Assembly (NCBI GenBank): GCA_900318535.1
Contig: ONKU01000008.1
Span: 1 to 64,000 of the forward strand
Origin: an uncultured Prevotellaceae bacterium
GTDB taxonomy: Bacteria; Bacteroidota; Bacteroidia; Bacteroidales; Muribaculaceae
Reading direction: 5' to 3'
Length of the DNA: 64,000 bases
Notes under the pieces: model-generated
What the model was told of the DNA's origin: nothing
The model's input: only the letters and a program-made list of their open reading frames with translations
Database searches by the model: none
Shown here: positions 1-7,722 of the stretch, piece after piece
Position numbering within the stretch: position 1 is the stretch's first letter
Layout: every line of letters starts with the position of its first letter
Program-made: the position numbers and the translations under genes

Positions 1-533
1 TCGGTCTCGATGCTACTTGCATTGATGCCTGCAATTTCAACGTTACCTGAACCAAGTATGTCAAGAAGCAGATCTTGGCAGGTGATGCCTGCAATTAGCA
101 AGTTGCCCGAACCCGTCTTGTCTATATATAGGTTGTTGACTGTGAGTTTATTAGGAATTAAAAATGCACCTGAACCGCCAAATTCCAGTTTTTCAAGTGT
201 TGGGCTTTTGACATGGATTTTCACGTCCTTTAGATTTGTCATGGCATTCTTGATGAGGCTTTTATCATTAAGTTTATCGTTAGGGTAGATAGACAATGTG
301 TTGCTTTCAGCATTGATGATCAAAGCTTTGACCTGTTTTTCATCGCCTTCGACGCGCACACTATAACCATCACCTTGAGTATAGATAATTGTGAATTCAC
401 CTCCAGCATCAATATTTTCAAATGGAGCCATTGCCACTTCTTGGTTATTGACTTTCACCTGTGTGGGATGATTCCGGCATGAAACCACACATAAACCAAT
501 AAGAACCAGAATAATCAGATGTTTCGTGTTCAT
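1..533 (-). CDS. DUF2807 (GIN-domain) lipoprotein, 3' end missing
   Basis: Partial gene that runs off the left edge; about 177 codons are visible from ATG 533. The N-terminus has a short hydrophobic stretch ending in a lipobox (LCVVSC), so the product is probably a lipoprotein of the cell envelope. Next comes the DUF2807 pattern: 'FENIDAGGEFTIIYTQGDG', then repeated GSG turns (FGGSGAF, KTGSGNL, LGSGNV) about 20 residues apart, typical of a right-handed beta-helix. The family is linked to adhesin-like or unknown envelope roles and has no known catalytic activity. A paralogue lies at the other end of the window (62708-63490). Its upstream 200 bp are AT-rich with no clear gene. The family call is confident; the function is unknown. 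Confidence 0.8.
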   Translation of the reverse strand, partial: MNTKHLIILVLIGLCVVSCRNHPTQVKVNNQEVAMAPFENIDAGGEFTIIYTQGDGYSVRVEGDEKQVKALIINAESNTLSIYPNDKLNDKSLIKNAMTNLKDVKIHVKSPTLEKLEFGGSGAFLIPNKLTVNNLYIDKTGSGNLLIAGITCQDLLLDILGSGNVEIAGINASSIET

Positions 534-745
534 ATCTTGCTTTTTTAATGTTGTTATATTTATTTGACGCATGAAAACTAAGAAAAGTTTCAAGAGTTCA
601 AAAAAAAATTCTTGAATAAATGAGTTAAGATATTATTCATGGTTTATTATGGTCATTTAGTATTGAAAGGGTTTTGTATAACATTAAGTTTTGCGTTTAA
701 TGGTATGGTTATTGCAGTCTTCGTTGATAAGAAAGGAGCAAAGTT

Positions 746-985
746 ATGATGTTCATGCTTGAAATAATTGGTTGGTTCTGTTGGATGATCATAGGATTAG
801 CCTTAATTGTTTTAGCTGGGGGCATCGTAATATTTGCTTTTGTTTTTGGAATAACCTTTATAATTGCCTTAATAAAAGCAATGATTGAGGAATTGATAGG
901 AGAACCCAAAAAGAACCGGATTAATCATAATTCATTTCCCGAAAAGAAGAAACCATACTACGAGGACTACTCTGTCTTCAGATAG
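746..985 (+). CDS. Small membrane protein, unknown
   Basis: 79 codons. A purine-rich ribosome-binding site (AAAGGAG) sits just before the ATG, which is unusual support in a phylum where such sites are weak. Residues 8 to 45 are almost entirely hydrophobic and would form two membrane helices or a hairpin; the rest is a charged, lysine-rich cytoplasmic tail. No family is recognised. It is followed 22 bp downstream by another small membrane protein, so the pair is likely cotranscribed. Confidence 0.55.
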   Translation: MMFMLEIIGWFCWMIIGLALIVLAGGIVIFAFVFGITFIIALIKAMIEELIGEPKKNRINHNSFPEKKKPYYEDYSVFR

Positions 986-1007
986 AACGAGTGAGGAGAA
1001 CCAAGAT

Positions 1008-1316
1008 ATGTTAGAGTCATTTACCATATTATTGATGGGTTTTGGGATGATAGTATTGTTAATCATCTGCCTGGCTCTTCTTGGCATCGTAGCTGGATTC
1101 TATATTGTTCTAGGAATTGCCGTTCTCCTCTTTGTTTGTGTCCTGTTAAGGGTTCTTTGGTTCTGGTTTGTTAAAGGCATGACTTCGATACTGCCAAAGG
1201 AATCCAATATTCAAAAATGGTTCGAAGAGAGATATCTTGACGAGAGGTATCCATCCCGGGTTCGAAGAAGAAGGAATGCCAAGAGAAAAATGAAAGAACT
1301 AACCGTTACTTCATAA
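1008..1316 (+). CDS. Small membrane protein with basic tail, unknown
   Basis: 102 codons, preceded by a GAGGAG ribosome-binding site. The first 57 residues form two long hydrophobic segments; the C-terminal 40 residues are strongly basic (RVRRRRNAKRKMK), predicting a cytoplasmic tail by the positive-inside rule. Its arrangement mirrors the preceding gene (two helices, then a charged tail), and the two are probably one operon. No domain is recognised. Confidence 0.55.
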   Translation: MLESFTILLMGFGMIVLLIICLALLGIVAGFYIVLGIAVLLFVCVLLRVLWFWFVKGMTSILPKESNIQKWFEERYLDERYPSRVRRRRNAKRKMKELTVTS

Positions 1317-1378
1317 GAAAGTAATAGTAATTAATATTTCTCAGTGGTTCTCGCGATGCAATAAACGAAAAACGAAAA

Positions 1379-1403
1379 GGATGTACCTTTATCAGATACA
1401 TCC
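1379..1403 (-). terminator. Hairpin between convergent genes
   Basis: GGATGTA pairs with TACATCC across an 11-base loop. Read on the minus strand it is followed by CTTTTCGTTTTT, so it can terminate the secreted-protein operon that ends at 1434; on the plus strand it lies 60 bp after the small membrane genes. Confidence 0.55.
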
Positions 1404-1433
1404 CTCTCAATCTCATCGTAAATGATAGTATGA

Positions 1434-2000
1434 TTAAAACTTATATCCGATCGATATGGTCAGATTTCGTGTCTTGGCTGAAACCTCATCAAAAACATCA
1501 AGAACGCCAAAGTCGTAACCAATAGACACTGGAATCTTATTATTGAACTCTAGACCTGCGCGCAAACCCAAACCAAAGTCAAAGCGCTTGAAGCCTTCAT
1601 CGCCAAACATATCCTCGCCATCAGTTTTTCCGAAAAGACCTACGCCAAAATAGGGACCAAACTCACCGAAGATGGCCACTGATTCATTGATAGCATATTT
1701 GTAGCCAGCGTGTACGGGGATGTCAAGATAATAGGGGTTCAAGGTAAAGCCACCAGCTTTGCAGCCCTTGAGCGATAGTAAAGCAGCAGCATTAACATAG
1801 AATCCATGATCCGCACTTGGAATGCCAAATGTTGTGCGAAGTCCGGCATGGAAACCAATTCGTGAGCTTGCACCGCTGGCATCAAGGTTAGCCACATTCA
1901 TACCAGCAACTACTTCCCACTTTGGAGCTTCGGCATTTGCCGTGAAACTCATTGACAAGGCAGCAACAGCTACCATCAGGATTGAATAAATCTTTTTCAT
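1434..2000 (-). CDS. Outer-membrane beta-barrel protein (PorT-like domain)
   Basis: 188 codons. It has a clean signal peptide (about residues 1-23, ending TANA). The mature part alternates hydrophobic and polar residues as in an 8- to 10-stranded barrel ('AGLRTTFGI', 'VHAGYKYAI', 'FGLGLRAGLEF', 'VSIGYDFGV') and ends in an aromatic residue (SIGYKF), the usual outer-membrane insertion signal. This matches the short outer-membrane beta-barrel families common in Bacteroidota. It follows the gene at 2028-2669 with a 27-bp gap, so the two are probably an operon. The specific role is unknown. Confidence 0.75.
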   Translation of the reverse strand: MKKIYSILMVAVAALSMSFTANAEAPKWEVVAGMNVANLDASGASSRIGFHAGLRTTFGIPSADHGFYVNAAALLSLKGCKAGGFTLNPYYLDIPVHAGYKYAINESVAIFGEFGPYFGVGLFGKTDGEDMFGDEGFKRFDFGLGLRAGLEFNNKIPVSIGYDFGVLDVFDEVSAKTRNLTISIGYKF

Positions 2001-2027
2001 ATGTCCATGTATCTTTTAATAATCTAT

Positions 2028-2669
2028 TTATTTGGGCTTTGCAATGCCGAATGTGATGAAATCCTCAGTATCAGACAGTTTGTCGGTCGAAGCATTGAGT
2101 AAGCGGATGATGAACTGCTTACCGAACTTTTTCATTTCACCATTATTATCGTCGCGCAATGCCTTAAGTTCCTCTGCGGGAATCTTCACCAGATAGGAGT
2201 GGTCGCCGTACTTCTCTGCGGAAAAATTCACATACCCTTGATCGGCCGCAACAGAACCTTTGAATGCAGTCAGTTTTGCGACATTATAAATACGCCTTTT
2301 CTTCTGAATTTCAAGCGGAATGATTTGGAACAGGCGCTTGGGACTGCGTTTATTGTCTTCCCAAGAAATGATAATATACATATCATTGTCATAGGCTGAA
2401 GCATCAAGGGTCACGGGTGATTCAGGGCCTTCCAACTGATAATATTCACTGCCTTTGGGCACACCAAGCAAAGCCATTCCGACATTGGCGGTTGCACGAA
2501 GCTTGGAATGTTCTACTTCAAGAGGAATGCCCTCGGTTTCATTAATAACCAAGATGGCTTCCTGCTCAAACTCAGGTTCTTCGACCTTGATAGCACTTGG
2601 ATCAAGTACTTGGGCATTGCTTACGAATGCCATGAATAAGGCAATTGCCCCAAAAACTACTTTTCTCAT
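2028..2669 (-). CDS. Exported protein of unknown function
   Basis: The start was set at ATG 2669, which gives a canonical signal peptide (MRKVVFGAIALFMAFVSNA); the open frame extends nine codons further to ATG 2696. The mature protein of about 195 residues is rich in beta-forming and charged residues and has no motif I recognise. A -7 box lies at 2708-2715. It is the first gene of a two-gene unit with the beta-barrel protein downstream, so an envelope role is plausible but unproven. Confidence 0.65.
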   Translation of the reverse strand: MRKVVFGAIALFMAFVSNAQVLDPSAIKVEEPEFEQEAILVINETEGIPLEVEHSKLRATANVGMALLGVPKGSEYYQLEGPESPVTLDASAYDNDMYIIISWEDNKRSPKRLFQIIPLEIQKKRRIYNVAKLTAFKGSVAADQGYVNFSAEKYGDHSYLVKIPAEELKALRDDNNGEMKKFGKQFIIRLLNASTDKLSDTEDFITFGIAKPK

Positions 2670-2707
2670 GTGTCTCAGAATTAGTTTATAAATCATTATT
2701 AATATCG

Positions 2708-2715
2708 CAAAAGTA
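2708..2715 (-). promoter_or_regulatory. Promoter -7 box (TACTTTTG)
   Basis: On the minus strand this reads TACTTTTG, a full match to the Bacteroidota -7 consensus TAnnTTTG, about 39 bases upstream of the chosen start of the exported-protein operon. No clear -33 box is visible. Confidence 0.5.
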
Positions 2716-3172
2716 GCATTTTTTTTTGAATCCTACTCATTTTAACAGTTATTTCATGTCATTAGCCATACTTACCTTGAAAACATGAGTTATTAATGAT
2801 CATTCCGTCAATACGACCCATTTGGGTATTGAGCATGTCATGACATGACTGTAATTTTGAAATAAATTTTAAATCTACTTTATTCATACTATATTTTGTT
2901 TTTTTCAATAATCTGGGGCTCCATACATTAAGCGGTTTCAAAAGTAGAAAGAATAATGCGAATAGCCAAAAGAATGGCAATAAATGTTTCTCAGTGTTTC
3001 TATTAAGCATCTTACAAGACACTTGCGATAGTTCAAAAACACGAAAAAGATAATTTTATATATCGCTGAAATACAATCAACTAGTAGTGTCTTATGTGAG
3101 AGACAACACAGTTTATCAATATAGAGAAACACAATGAAACAACAAATATTTCCGAGTTCTGAAAAGCAAATG

Positions 3173-3290
3173 TAATTTTGCAAATACTCTGGACACTTTT
3201 TTGTGTTCATACTATATTTTAATAAATATCTCAAATAGCATTTCGTTGTGAAACGGAGTGCTGTTTTCATCAATGCTATTGTGGATGTTG
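3173..3290 (+). ncRNA. Candidate structured RNA repeat, copy A
   Basis: In an AT-rich gap of almost 1 kb. A promoter-like TAATTTTG (3173-3180) is followed by a small hairpin (GGACAC/GTGTTC, 3191-3208), the string TTCATACTATA (3206-3216) and a hairpin at 3237-3262 whose loop is TTGTGAAA. The same order of elements recurs in copy B at 3347-3480. The inner hairpins share 21 identical bases, and one stem pair differs as T-G versus C-G, so pairing is kept. A third TAATTTTG plus TTCATACTATA lies at 2852-2893 without the hairpin. No open frame explains the repeat. It may be a small RNA or a DNA-level recombination or recognition site. Confidence 0.4.
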
Positions 3291-3346
3291 TGAGTAATTA
3301 TTCTGAAAAAAACTTTTTGGATATTGTGTATGTCGTGGGATTGATG

Positions 3347-3480
3347 TAGTTTTGCACCAATCTGAAGTACATACTATTCAGATTAATCATTTTTAATTCA
3401 TACTATAAATTTTTTAAAAATTTCTAATATGCACTTCGTTGTGAAACGGAGTGCTATTTTGATCAAAGCCATTAGAAATG
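3347..3480 (+). ncRNA. Candidate structured RNA repeat, copy B
   Basis: Second tandem copy. Promoter-like TAGTTTTG (3347-3354); a perfect 8-bp hairpin AATCTGAA/TTCAGATT (3359-3384); TTCATACTATA (3397-3407); the conserved hairpin with loop TTGTGAAA (3431-3454). That hairpin is enclosed by an 8-bp outer stem TTTCTAAT/ATTAGAAA (3421-3478). In copy A the comparable outer pairing (AATAGCA/TGCTATT) overlaps the inner stem and would compete with it. The role is unknown; the Fic gene starts about 180 bp downstream. Confidence 0.4.
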
Positions 3481-3595
3481 ATTGATACACATAATCTATA
3501 GCTACGCCTCTTTGGTTGTAATCTGTTTTTCAGTAAAATTAGCATCAATGCTTCAAATAAGGTTGTGGTTCTATAACCTTTTCAAAAACATTTTG

Positions 3596-3603
3596 TATCT
3601 TTG
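3596..3603 (+). promoter_or_regulatory. Promoter -7 box (TATCTTTG) for the Fic gene
   Basis: Perfect TAnnTTTG match. Transcription would begin near 3608-3612, which limits the Fic start codon to the region after about 3610. Confidence 0.55.
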
Positions 3604-3659
3604 CGACGTCAATCAATTCACTTAAGAAGGCACTGGCGGCGTGGCAAGAGATACAGCCG

Positions 3660-4673
3660 TTGTCGGAGAAGGACCGGGAGAGGCTTAGCCGCCGCTTCAC
3701 CGTGGACTTCAATTACAACAGCAACCACCTCGAGGGCAATACGCTGACCTATGGGCAGACTGAGATTCTTCTTTTGTTTGGCAAGGTGATTGGCGAAGCA
3801 GATGTGAGAGATGTGCAGGAAATGACTGCAAGCAACGTTGGGTTGAAGATGATGGCAGAAGAAGCCACCTTGAGGGATATGCCGCTGACACAAAACTTTA
3901 TCAGGACATTGCACAAGACTCTGTTACGAGAGAACTACACCGTCTATCGGGATCTCCCCGGGGGCGTACAGACAAGTTATGTAATACATGCTGGACAGTA
4001 TAAGACGCGACCTAATAGTGTGATCACACGATATGGAGACCGATTTGAGTATGCCTCGCCAGAGGAGACCCCGGGACTGATGACCGACTTGGTGGACTGG
4101 TATAATGAAGCGGAACAGAAAGGAAAACTCTCACCAGTAGAGTTGGCAGCCCTATTCCACTATCGCTACATACGCATTCACCCCTTCGAAGACGGCAATG
4201 GGCGCATTGCCCGATTAATGGTGAATTTCATCCTGGCTCGTCACGACTATCCGATGATTGTTGTCCGTAGCCGCCAAAAAAGTGAGTATCTGGAAGCTCT
4301 ACATCAAGCAGACCTCGAAGTGGGTCCCATTCCCAGCGATGGTGCCCATGCAGAGTTGAAAGACATCAAGCCATTCCTGAAGTATTTCAATGGACTTGTA
4401 GCCAGGGAAGTCTATAATGATGTGCTGTTTGTGAGCGAGAAGGATGAGAATGTTTGGTGGTATGATGGAGAGAGGATCGCATTCCGCACTCCAAATTACA
4501 CAAAGATTCTGAATGCCATGCGTACAGAGCCCACACTGACTTTGGCAGACATGAAAGACGTGACCGGCATTAGTATTACCGCCATCCAAAAACTTCTTGA
4601 CCATTTGATTGACAAGAAGTATGTGGAACGAGGCGAGAAAGATGGCAGCTGGAGAGTATATGTTACACAGTAA
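3660..4673 (+). CDS. Fic-domain protein with winged-helix C-terminus
   Basis: Fic proteins transfer AMP (or a related group) from a nucleotide to a hydroxyl of a target protein. The core motif HPFEDGNGR is intact (His174 in this numbering). An inhibitory helix motif SNHLEG (Ser21 to Gly26) near the N-terminus fits the [S/T]xxxE[G/N] signature of class II, self-inhibited Fic proteins. Residues of about 280-337 form a winged helix (TLADMKDVTGISITAIQKLL), as in Fic proteins that bind DNA. The start is uncertain: there is no in-frame ATG between the promoter and the conserved region. TTG 3660 is used here; coding-like sequence (LKKALAAWQEIQP) extends upstream to about 3621, and CTG 3633 follows an AGAAGG. 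No antitoxin gene is adjacent upstream. Confidence 0.85.
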   Translation: MSEKDRERLSRRFTVDFNYNSNHLEGNTLTYGQTEILLLFGKVIGEADVRDVQEMTASNVGLKMMAEEATLRDMPLTQNFIRTLHKTLLRENYTVYRDLPGGVQTSYVIHAGQYKTRPNSVITRYGDRFEYASPEETPGLMTDLVDWYNEAEQKGKLSPVELAALFHYRYIRIHPFEDGNGRIARLMVNFILARHDYPMIVVRSRQKSEYLEALHQADLEVGPIPSDGAHAELKDIKPFLKYFNGLVAREVYNDVLFVSEKDENVWWYDGERIAFRTPNYTKILNAMRTEPTLTLADMKDVTGISITAIQKLLDHLIDKKYVERGEKDGSWRVYVTQ

Positions 4674-4703
4674 AAAAGATGTTATTCATTGATATAGGGA
4701 ATT

Positions 4704-4964
4704 ATGGAAGTAAATCTTTTTGGAGCTTATTTTGAAGGGGCATTTCTGGCAGCAATAGCGTCTTGTTTTATAAATGGAAGAATCTCTGAGCAACAAATAG
4801 ATGCTGCGAAAGAGATTATTTCGAGGTTCAAAGAATATGAAATTGAACATGCAGCTATCATGCCTGAGAAGAAAGAAGAGCTAAAACGTCAATTGAAACA
4901 ATTTCTTGATGCGAAGATTCAAGGACTCAAAGATAAACTAAGGGCTCAAGGAAAATTGTGGTAA
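4704..4964 (+). CDS. Small protein, unknown, C-terminal coiled coil
   Basis: 86 codons, 30 bp after the Fic gene and on the same strand, followed by a strong terminator, so it is probably the second gene of the Fic transcript. Residues 1-25 are mixed hydrophobic. Residues 28-84 are a long, highly charged helix (KEEIISRFKEYEIEH-like, then KKEELKRQLKQFLDAKIQGL) expected to form a coiled coil. No family is recognised. A role as a partner of Fic is only suggested by position. Confidence 0.55.
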   Translation: MEVNLFGAYFEGAFLAAIASCFINGRISEQQIDAAKEIISRFKEYEIEHAAIMPEKKEELKRQLKQFLDAKIQGLKDKLRAQGKLW

Positions 4965-5010
4965 GTGGAACTTAGTTGATCTAGTGAAAATTATTATGCC
5001 AGATAGTTTG

Positions 5011-5040
5011 GCTTACCGAAAAAACCTCGGTAGGCTTTTT
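5011..5040 (+). terminator. Intrinsic terminator after the Fic unit
   Basis: A 9-bp stem (GCTTACCGA / TCGGTAGGC, one G-T pair) with a 7-base loop is followed directly by TTTTTG. Confidence 0.7.
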
Positions 5041-5057
5041 GTTCACTGCAAATGGGT

Positions 5058-5098
5058 GTGTGTTGAATTAATTCAATAGCTTAACCAAATCCTTTTTT
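5058..5098 (-). repeat. Fossil copy of the recombinase 3' end
   Basis: These 41 bases align with 5421-5461, the end of the tyrosine recombinase gene, with about 10 differences, all transitions. On the minus strand the fossil reads IKKDLVKLLN-stop against MKKDLVKLLD-stop in the intact gene, and the frame is broken by TGA a few codons upstream. It is either the remnant of a second integrase or part of a degenerate attachment-site duplication. The AT-rich sequence between the two copies (about 320 bp) shows no gene. Confidence 0.6.
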
Positions 5099-5430
5099 AT
5101 AATTTTGCATCATTTTAATAGGCATTAAAACGATGCAAATCGATTAAATTAGGGAACGATGTAACTATGTTTTGACAAGAATTATCCGAAGAGATTTCAC
5201 TTTGGATGTAAAAATCAATGATCTGAGATAAAAAGTGTGAAAATATTGCGAGAATTCGGGTTTTATAAATTTTGTTTTATAGAAAATACATAACTTTATA
5301 AACCAAACTTAATAAAATCATACGATTCTTATTTAGTATAATTTATTTGAGTATCAGTAAAGATGTCATCAAACAATGCTTGATTAGTAAGCAACGCGAG
5401 GTGGACCATTGCAATTGAGGGTGTGTTGAA

Positions 5431-6672
5431 CTAATCTAATAACTTGACCAGGTCTTTCTTCATTTCCTCATCAATGTCTCGATAACGCTGGAAAGCCTTG
5501 CTGCCTTCCTTGTGGCCAGATAGGGCTGAGACAAGGTTTGGGTCTTTGACTTTTCTGTAAATGTTACCAATAAAAGTCCTTCGGGCCATGTGGCTACTGG
5601 CTACCTCATAGATGGGGCGCTTCACTTCCTCACGTGTTAAGGGGTCTAATGTGGTAACAATCCTATCAATGCCAGCGAGTTTGAAGAACTCCTTGATGGC
5701 CTTGTTGTATTTCTGCTCAGAAATAAACGGAAGAAGGCCTGGACCTTCAAAGTCCTCGTATCGTTTGAGAATCTCTTTAGCTCTCTCATTCAGTGGGACA
5801 CGTACCGTTAAAGGTCGTCCTTCCTTTGTTTTCTTGGGTATATATTCGATCGCTCCATTGACAATACTTTGCTTTGTCATTCTGTAGAGGTCACTCACAC
5901 GGCATCCAATGACAGACTGGAAGATAAAGATGTCACGCTGAATGGCGAGTTGTGGCCTTGCAGACAAATCCGCATTCCAGATCTGTTCCCTCTCGTCTAA
6001 TGATATATAGACTGGTGTACCATATAGGCACTCTTCAATGGGGAATTTATCGAATGGGCGATTGGTGGTCTTCCCATTCTCATAGCACCACAAGAAAAAG
6101 GTCCTGATGCGTGAGAAACAATCTATCAGAGTGTTCTTTCCTCTGGGTTGAGGTGTGCGCTTTTCGGGTATGTTCTCATAGATTTGAGGGTATTTCTCGA
6201 AGTACTTATACTCGTTCTCAAAGAAATCCCACATGTCAGCAAGCGTTTCCCTGGTCACATCGTTCACGTCAAGAACAAAGTCTTTCCTGTTCCGTTTGGT
6301 TTTCTTGACATATAGCTCATATCGAAGCATGGATCGTTTCACCACCCTGAAATTCTTCTTGCGAACTTCAGACAGGCGGTGTTTCTCCAAAAACTCATCA
6401 AACATCTGCTCAAAGGTTTGTTTCTTTTCTCCTTCAGGAGTGAACTTTTCGGGGTGATAATATCGGACAAGGATAGCTTTAAGCCAGTCTTTATCCACAT
6501 TGTCCTTGTCTAGTTCGTATTCCCTCTCGATAAAGCCTTTGAGTTTCCGGAGTTCTTCATTAGTCTCTGTACGAAGCTTTGGATCACAAATAGCCTTCGA
6601 CTTGACACACTCATTCTTCTCGTCCCAAAGATTAGGATTGATGGTGAGTTCTGTCTGGGCAACTGAATCCAA
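5431..6672 (-). CDS. Tyrosine recombinase (integrase)
   Basis: 413 codons. Catalytic residues of the phage-integrase family are in place: Arg258 (GCRVSDL), a Lys in KKTKEGR (281-283), His361 and Arg364 (HMARR), His387 (GHKEG) and Tyr397 (FQRYRDI). A SAM-like core-binding domain spans about 88-200, and the arm-type domain ends in NPNLWDEKN. The start is unclear. TTG 6672 is the only start in this frame; the first ATG after the promoter (about 6696) lies in another frame and stops after 20 codons. Integrases of this group usually begin about 25-35 residues earlier, so a small frameshift or 5' loss is likely. No other mobile-element genes remain nearby. Confidence 0.85.
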   Translation of the reverse strand: MDSVAQTELTINPNLWDEKNECVKSKAICDPKLRTETNEELRKLKGFIEREYELDKDNVDKDWLKAILVRYYHPEKFTPEGEKKQTFEQMFDEFLEKHRLSEVRKKNFRVVKRSMLRYELYVKKTKRNRKDFVLDVNDVTRETLADMWDFFENEYKYFEKYPQIYENIPEKRTPQPRGKNTLIDCFSRIRTFFLWCYENGKTTNRPFDKFPIEECLYGTPVYISLDEREQIWNADLSARPQLAIQRDIFIFQSVIGCRVSDLYRMTKQSIVNGAIEYIPKKTKEGRPLTVRVPLNERAKEILKRYEDFEGPGLLPFISEQKYNKAIKEFFKLAGIDRIVTTLDPLTREEVKRPIYEVASSHMARRTFIGNIYRKVKDPNLVSALSGHKEGSKAFQRYRDIDEEMKKDLVKLLD

Positions 6673-6737
6673 TCTCCTGCCATCCCTCTTTCATGTCTTT
6701 TTTATGGTTGTTGGGATAGTGTGTAAATTGCTTTATA

Positions 6738-6769
6738 CAAAGGTAATACTTATCCTTTGAATGACCAAA
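6738..6769 (-). promoter_or_regulatory. Promoter of the recombinase gene
   Basis: Minus strand: TTTG at 6769-6766, a 20-bp spacer, and TACCTTTG at 6745-6738. Both boxes and their spacing fit the Bacteroidota housekeeping promoter. Confidence 0.65.
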
Positions 6770-6984
6770 ATTTTTTCCCCACATTTTCCCCACATCTGCT
6801 AAAAACCTTGCAAAACGCTTAAATGCGCTTAAAATTCAAGAATTTTATAATATGCTGAAAATCAATGAGTAATAAGCGAAATTAAAGGGTTTTCAATTGA
6901 ATGCAATTTAAGCGGTTTTAATATTTTCAATTGCGGCTCTGGGTACAGAAAACTAAGCGTAAGGCGCTGGAACTCGGTGAGTTT

Positions 6985-7042
6985 TGGCGCTTTTAGTGTT
7001 TTCTACTGGAACATGGCGCTTTTAGTGTTTTCTACTGGAACA
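6985..7042 (+). repeat. Two tandem 29-bp repeats
   Basis: The unit beginning TGGCGCTTTTAGTG and ending ACTGGAACA occurs twice without interruption (6985-7013, 7014-7042), followed by a partial third copy (TTACTGGAAC). It lies in the non-coding gap between the recombinase and the LRR pseudogene; nothing else is seen in 6775-7150. Confidence 0.7.
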
Positions 7043-7150
7043 TTACTGGAACTTTTTCTCCATGTTTCTCAGTGTTTTTGCTCTCATACTAAATGTAAAC
7101 GCTCTAATTGTACTACGCTATCATCCTAAGGAAGATCAAGTATTATTAAA

Positions 7151-7470
7151 CCTCGGTCAAGCGCATCGGTGATGAAGCGTTCATGGGTATCAGCGGCCTG
7201 GGGGCATCACCATCCCCAACTCGGTCATCTCCATCGGCGAGTGGGCGTTCGACGAGTGCCGTAGCCTCACTGATGTGTACAGTTACTCGAAAGTGTCCTA
7301 TGGAACTTATCCTTTTATCTGCATGGTGGAAACCTACCAAGCCGACGGGAACTAGTATCCCTATTTCGGGCAGATTGTGGAGGTGGAACCTGGAACGGAC
7401 TTGCCTGGTGACGTGAACGGTGACAGCGAGGCCAACATCTATATCATTGTCATGATTTTATTCATTTTTT
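7151..7470 (+). pseudogene. Decayed BspA-like LRR protein with dockerin-like tail
   Basis: The plus strand encodes fragments of the BspA/LRR_5 family: 'VKRIGDEAFMGISGLG', a frame change near 7203, then 'ITIPNSVISIGEWAFDECR' and 'SLTDVYSYSKVSYG'. An in-frame TAG follows at about 7350, then 'PGDVNGDSEANI', the start of a dockerin-like calcium-binding repeat that loses similarity near 7450. At least one frameshift and one stop show that it is dead. Intact relatives are large cell-surface proteins. The 5' part is missing, probably lost when the neighbouring mobile element moved or decayed. Confidence 0.7.
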
Positions 7471-7722
7471 TTTCTTGACTGGCTGATAAATCGGAAATTA
7501 TAGCTAAATTTGCCCTGTCATCAGAGTTCTGTTTACTTCACTCAACCAACCAAGTGAAATCTATGACACATTGATTCCCTGGCAACTGTTTGTTGTCCAG
7601 GGTGTTGTGAGATTTATGCATTGTGGTGAAGCGGTGCTTGTGAAATGGCAAGATTACGGCATGGCTCTGGTGGTAATGAAACGACTGAATCAGAAACTAT
7701 AACCATATATAAACCAGTCATT

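Noticed and set aside
2762-3273. Two minus-strand open frames (86 and 111 codons) in the AT-rich gap
   Set aside because: Composition is typical of random AT-rich frames with many Cys, Phe and Leu; there is no ribosome-binding site or family, and the structured repeats explain the region better.
3660-4964. Fic plus downstream small protein as a classic Fic toxin-antitoxin pair
   Set aside because: The inhibitory motif is inside the Fic protein itself (class II), and the small protein does not show the antitoxin [S/T]xxxE[G/N] motif.
6491-6499. TTATCCACA (DnaA-box match) as part of an origin
   Set aside because: A single match inside the recombinase gene with no cluster of boxes or AT-rich unwinding region nearby; the parS pair is better evidence for origin proximity.
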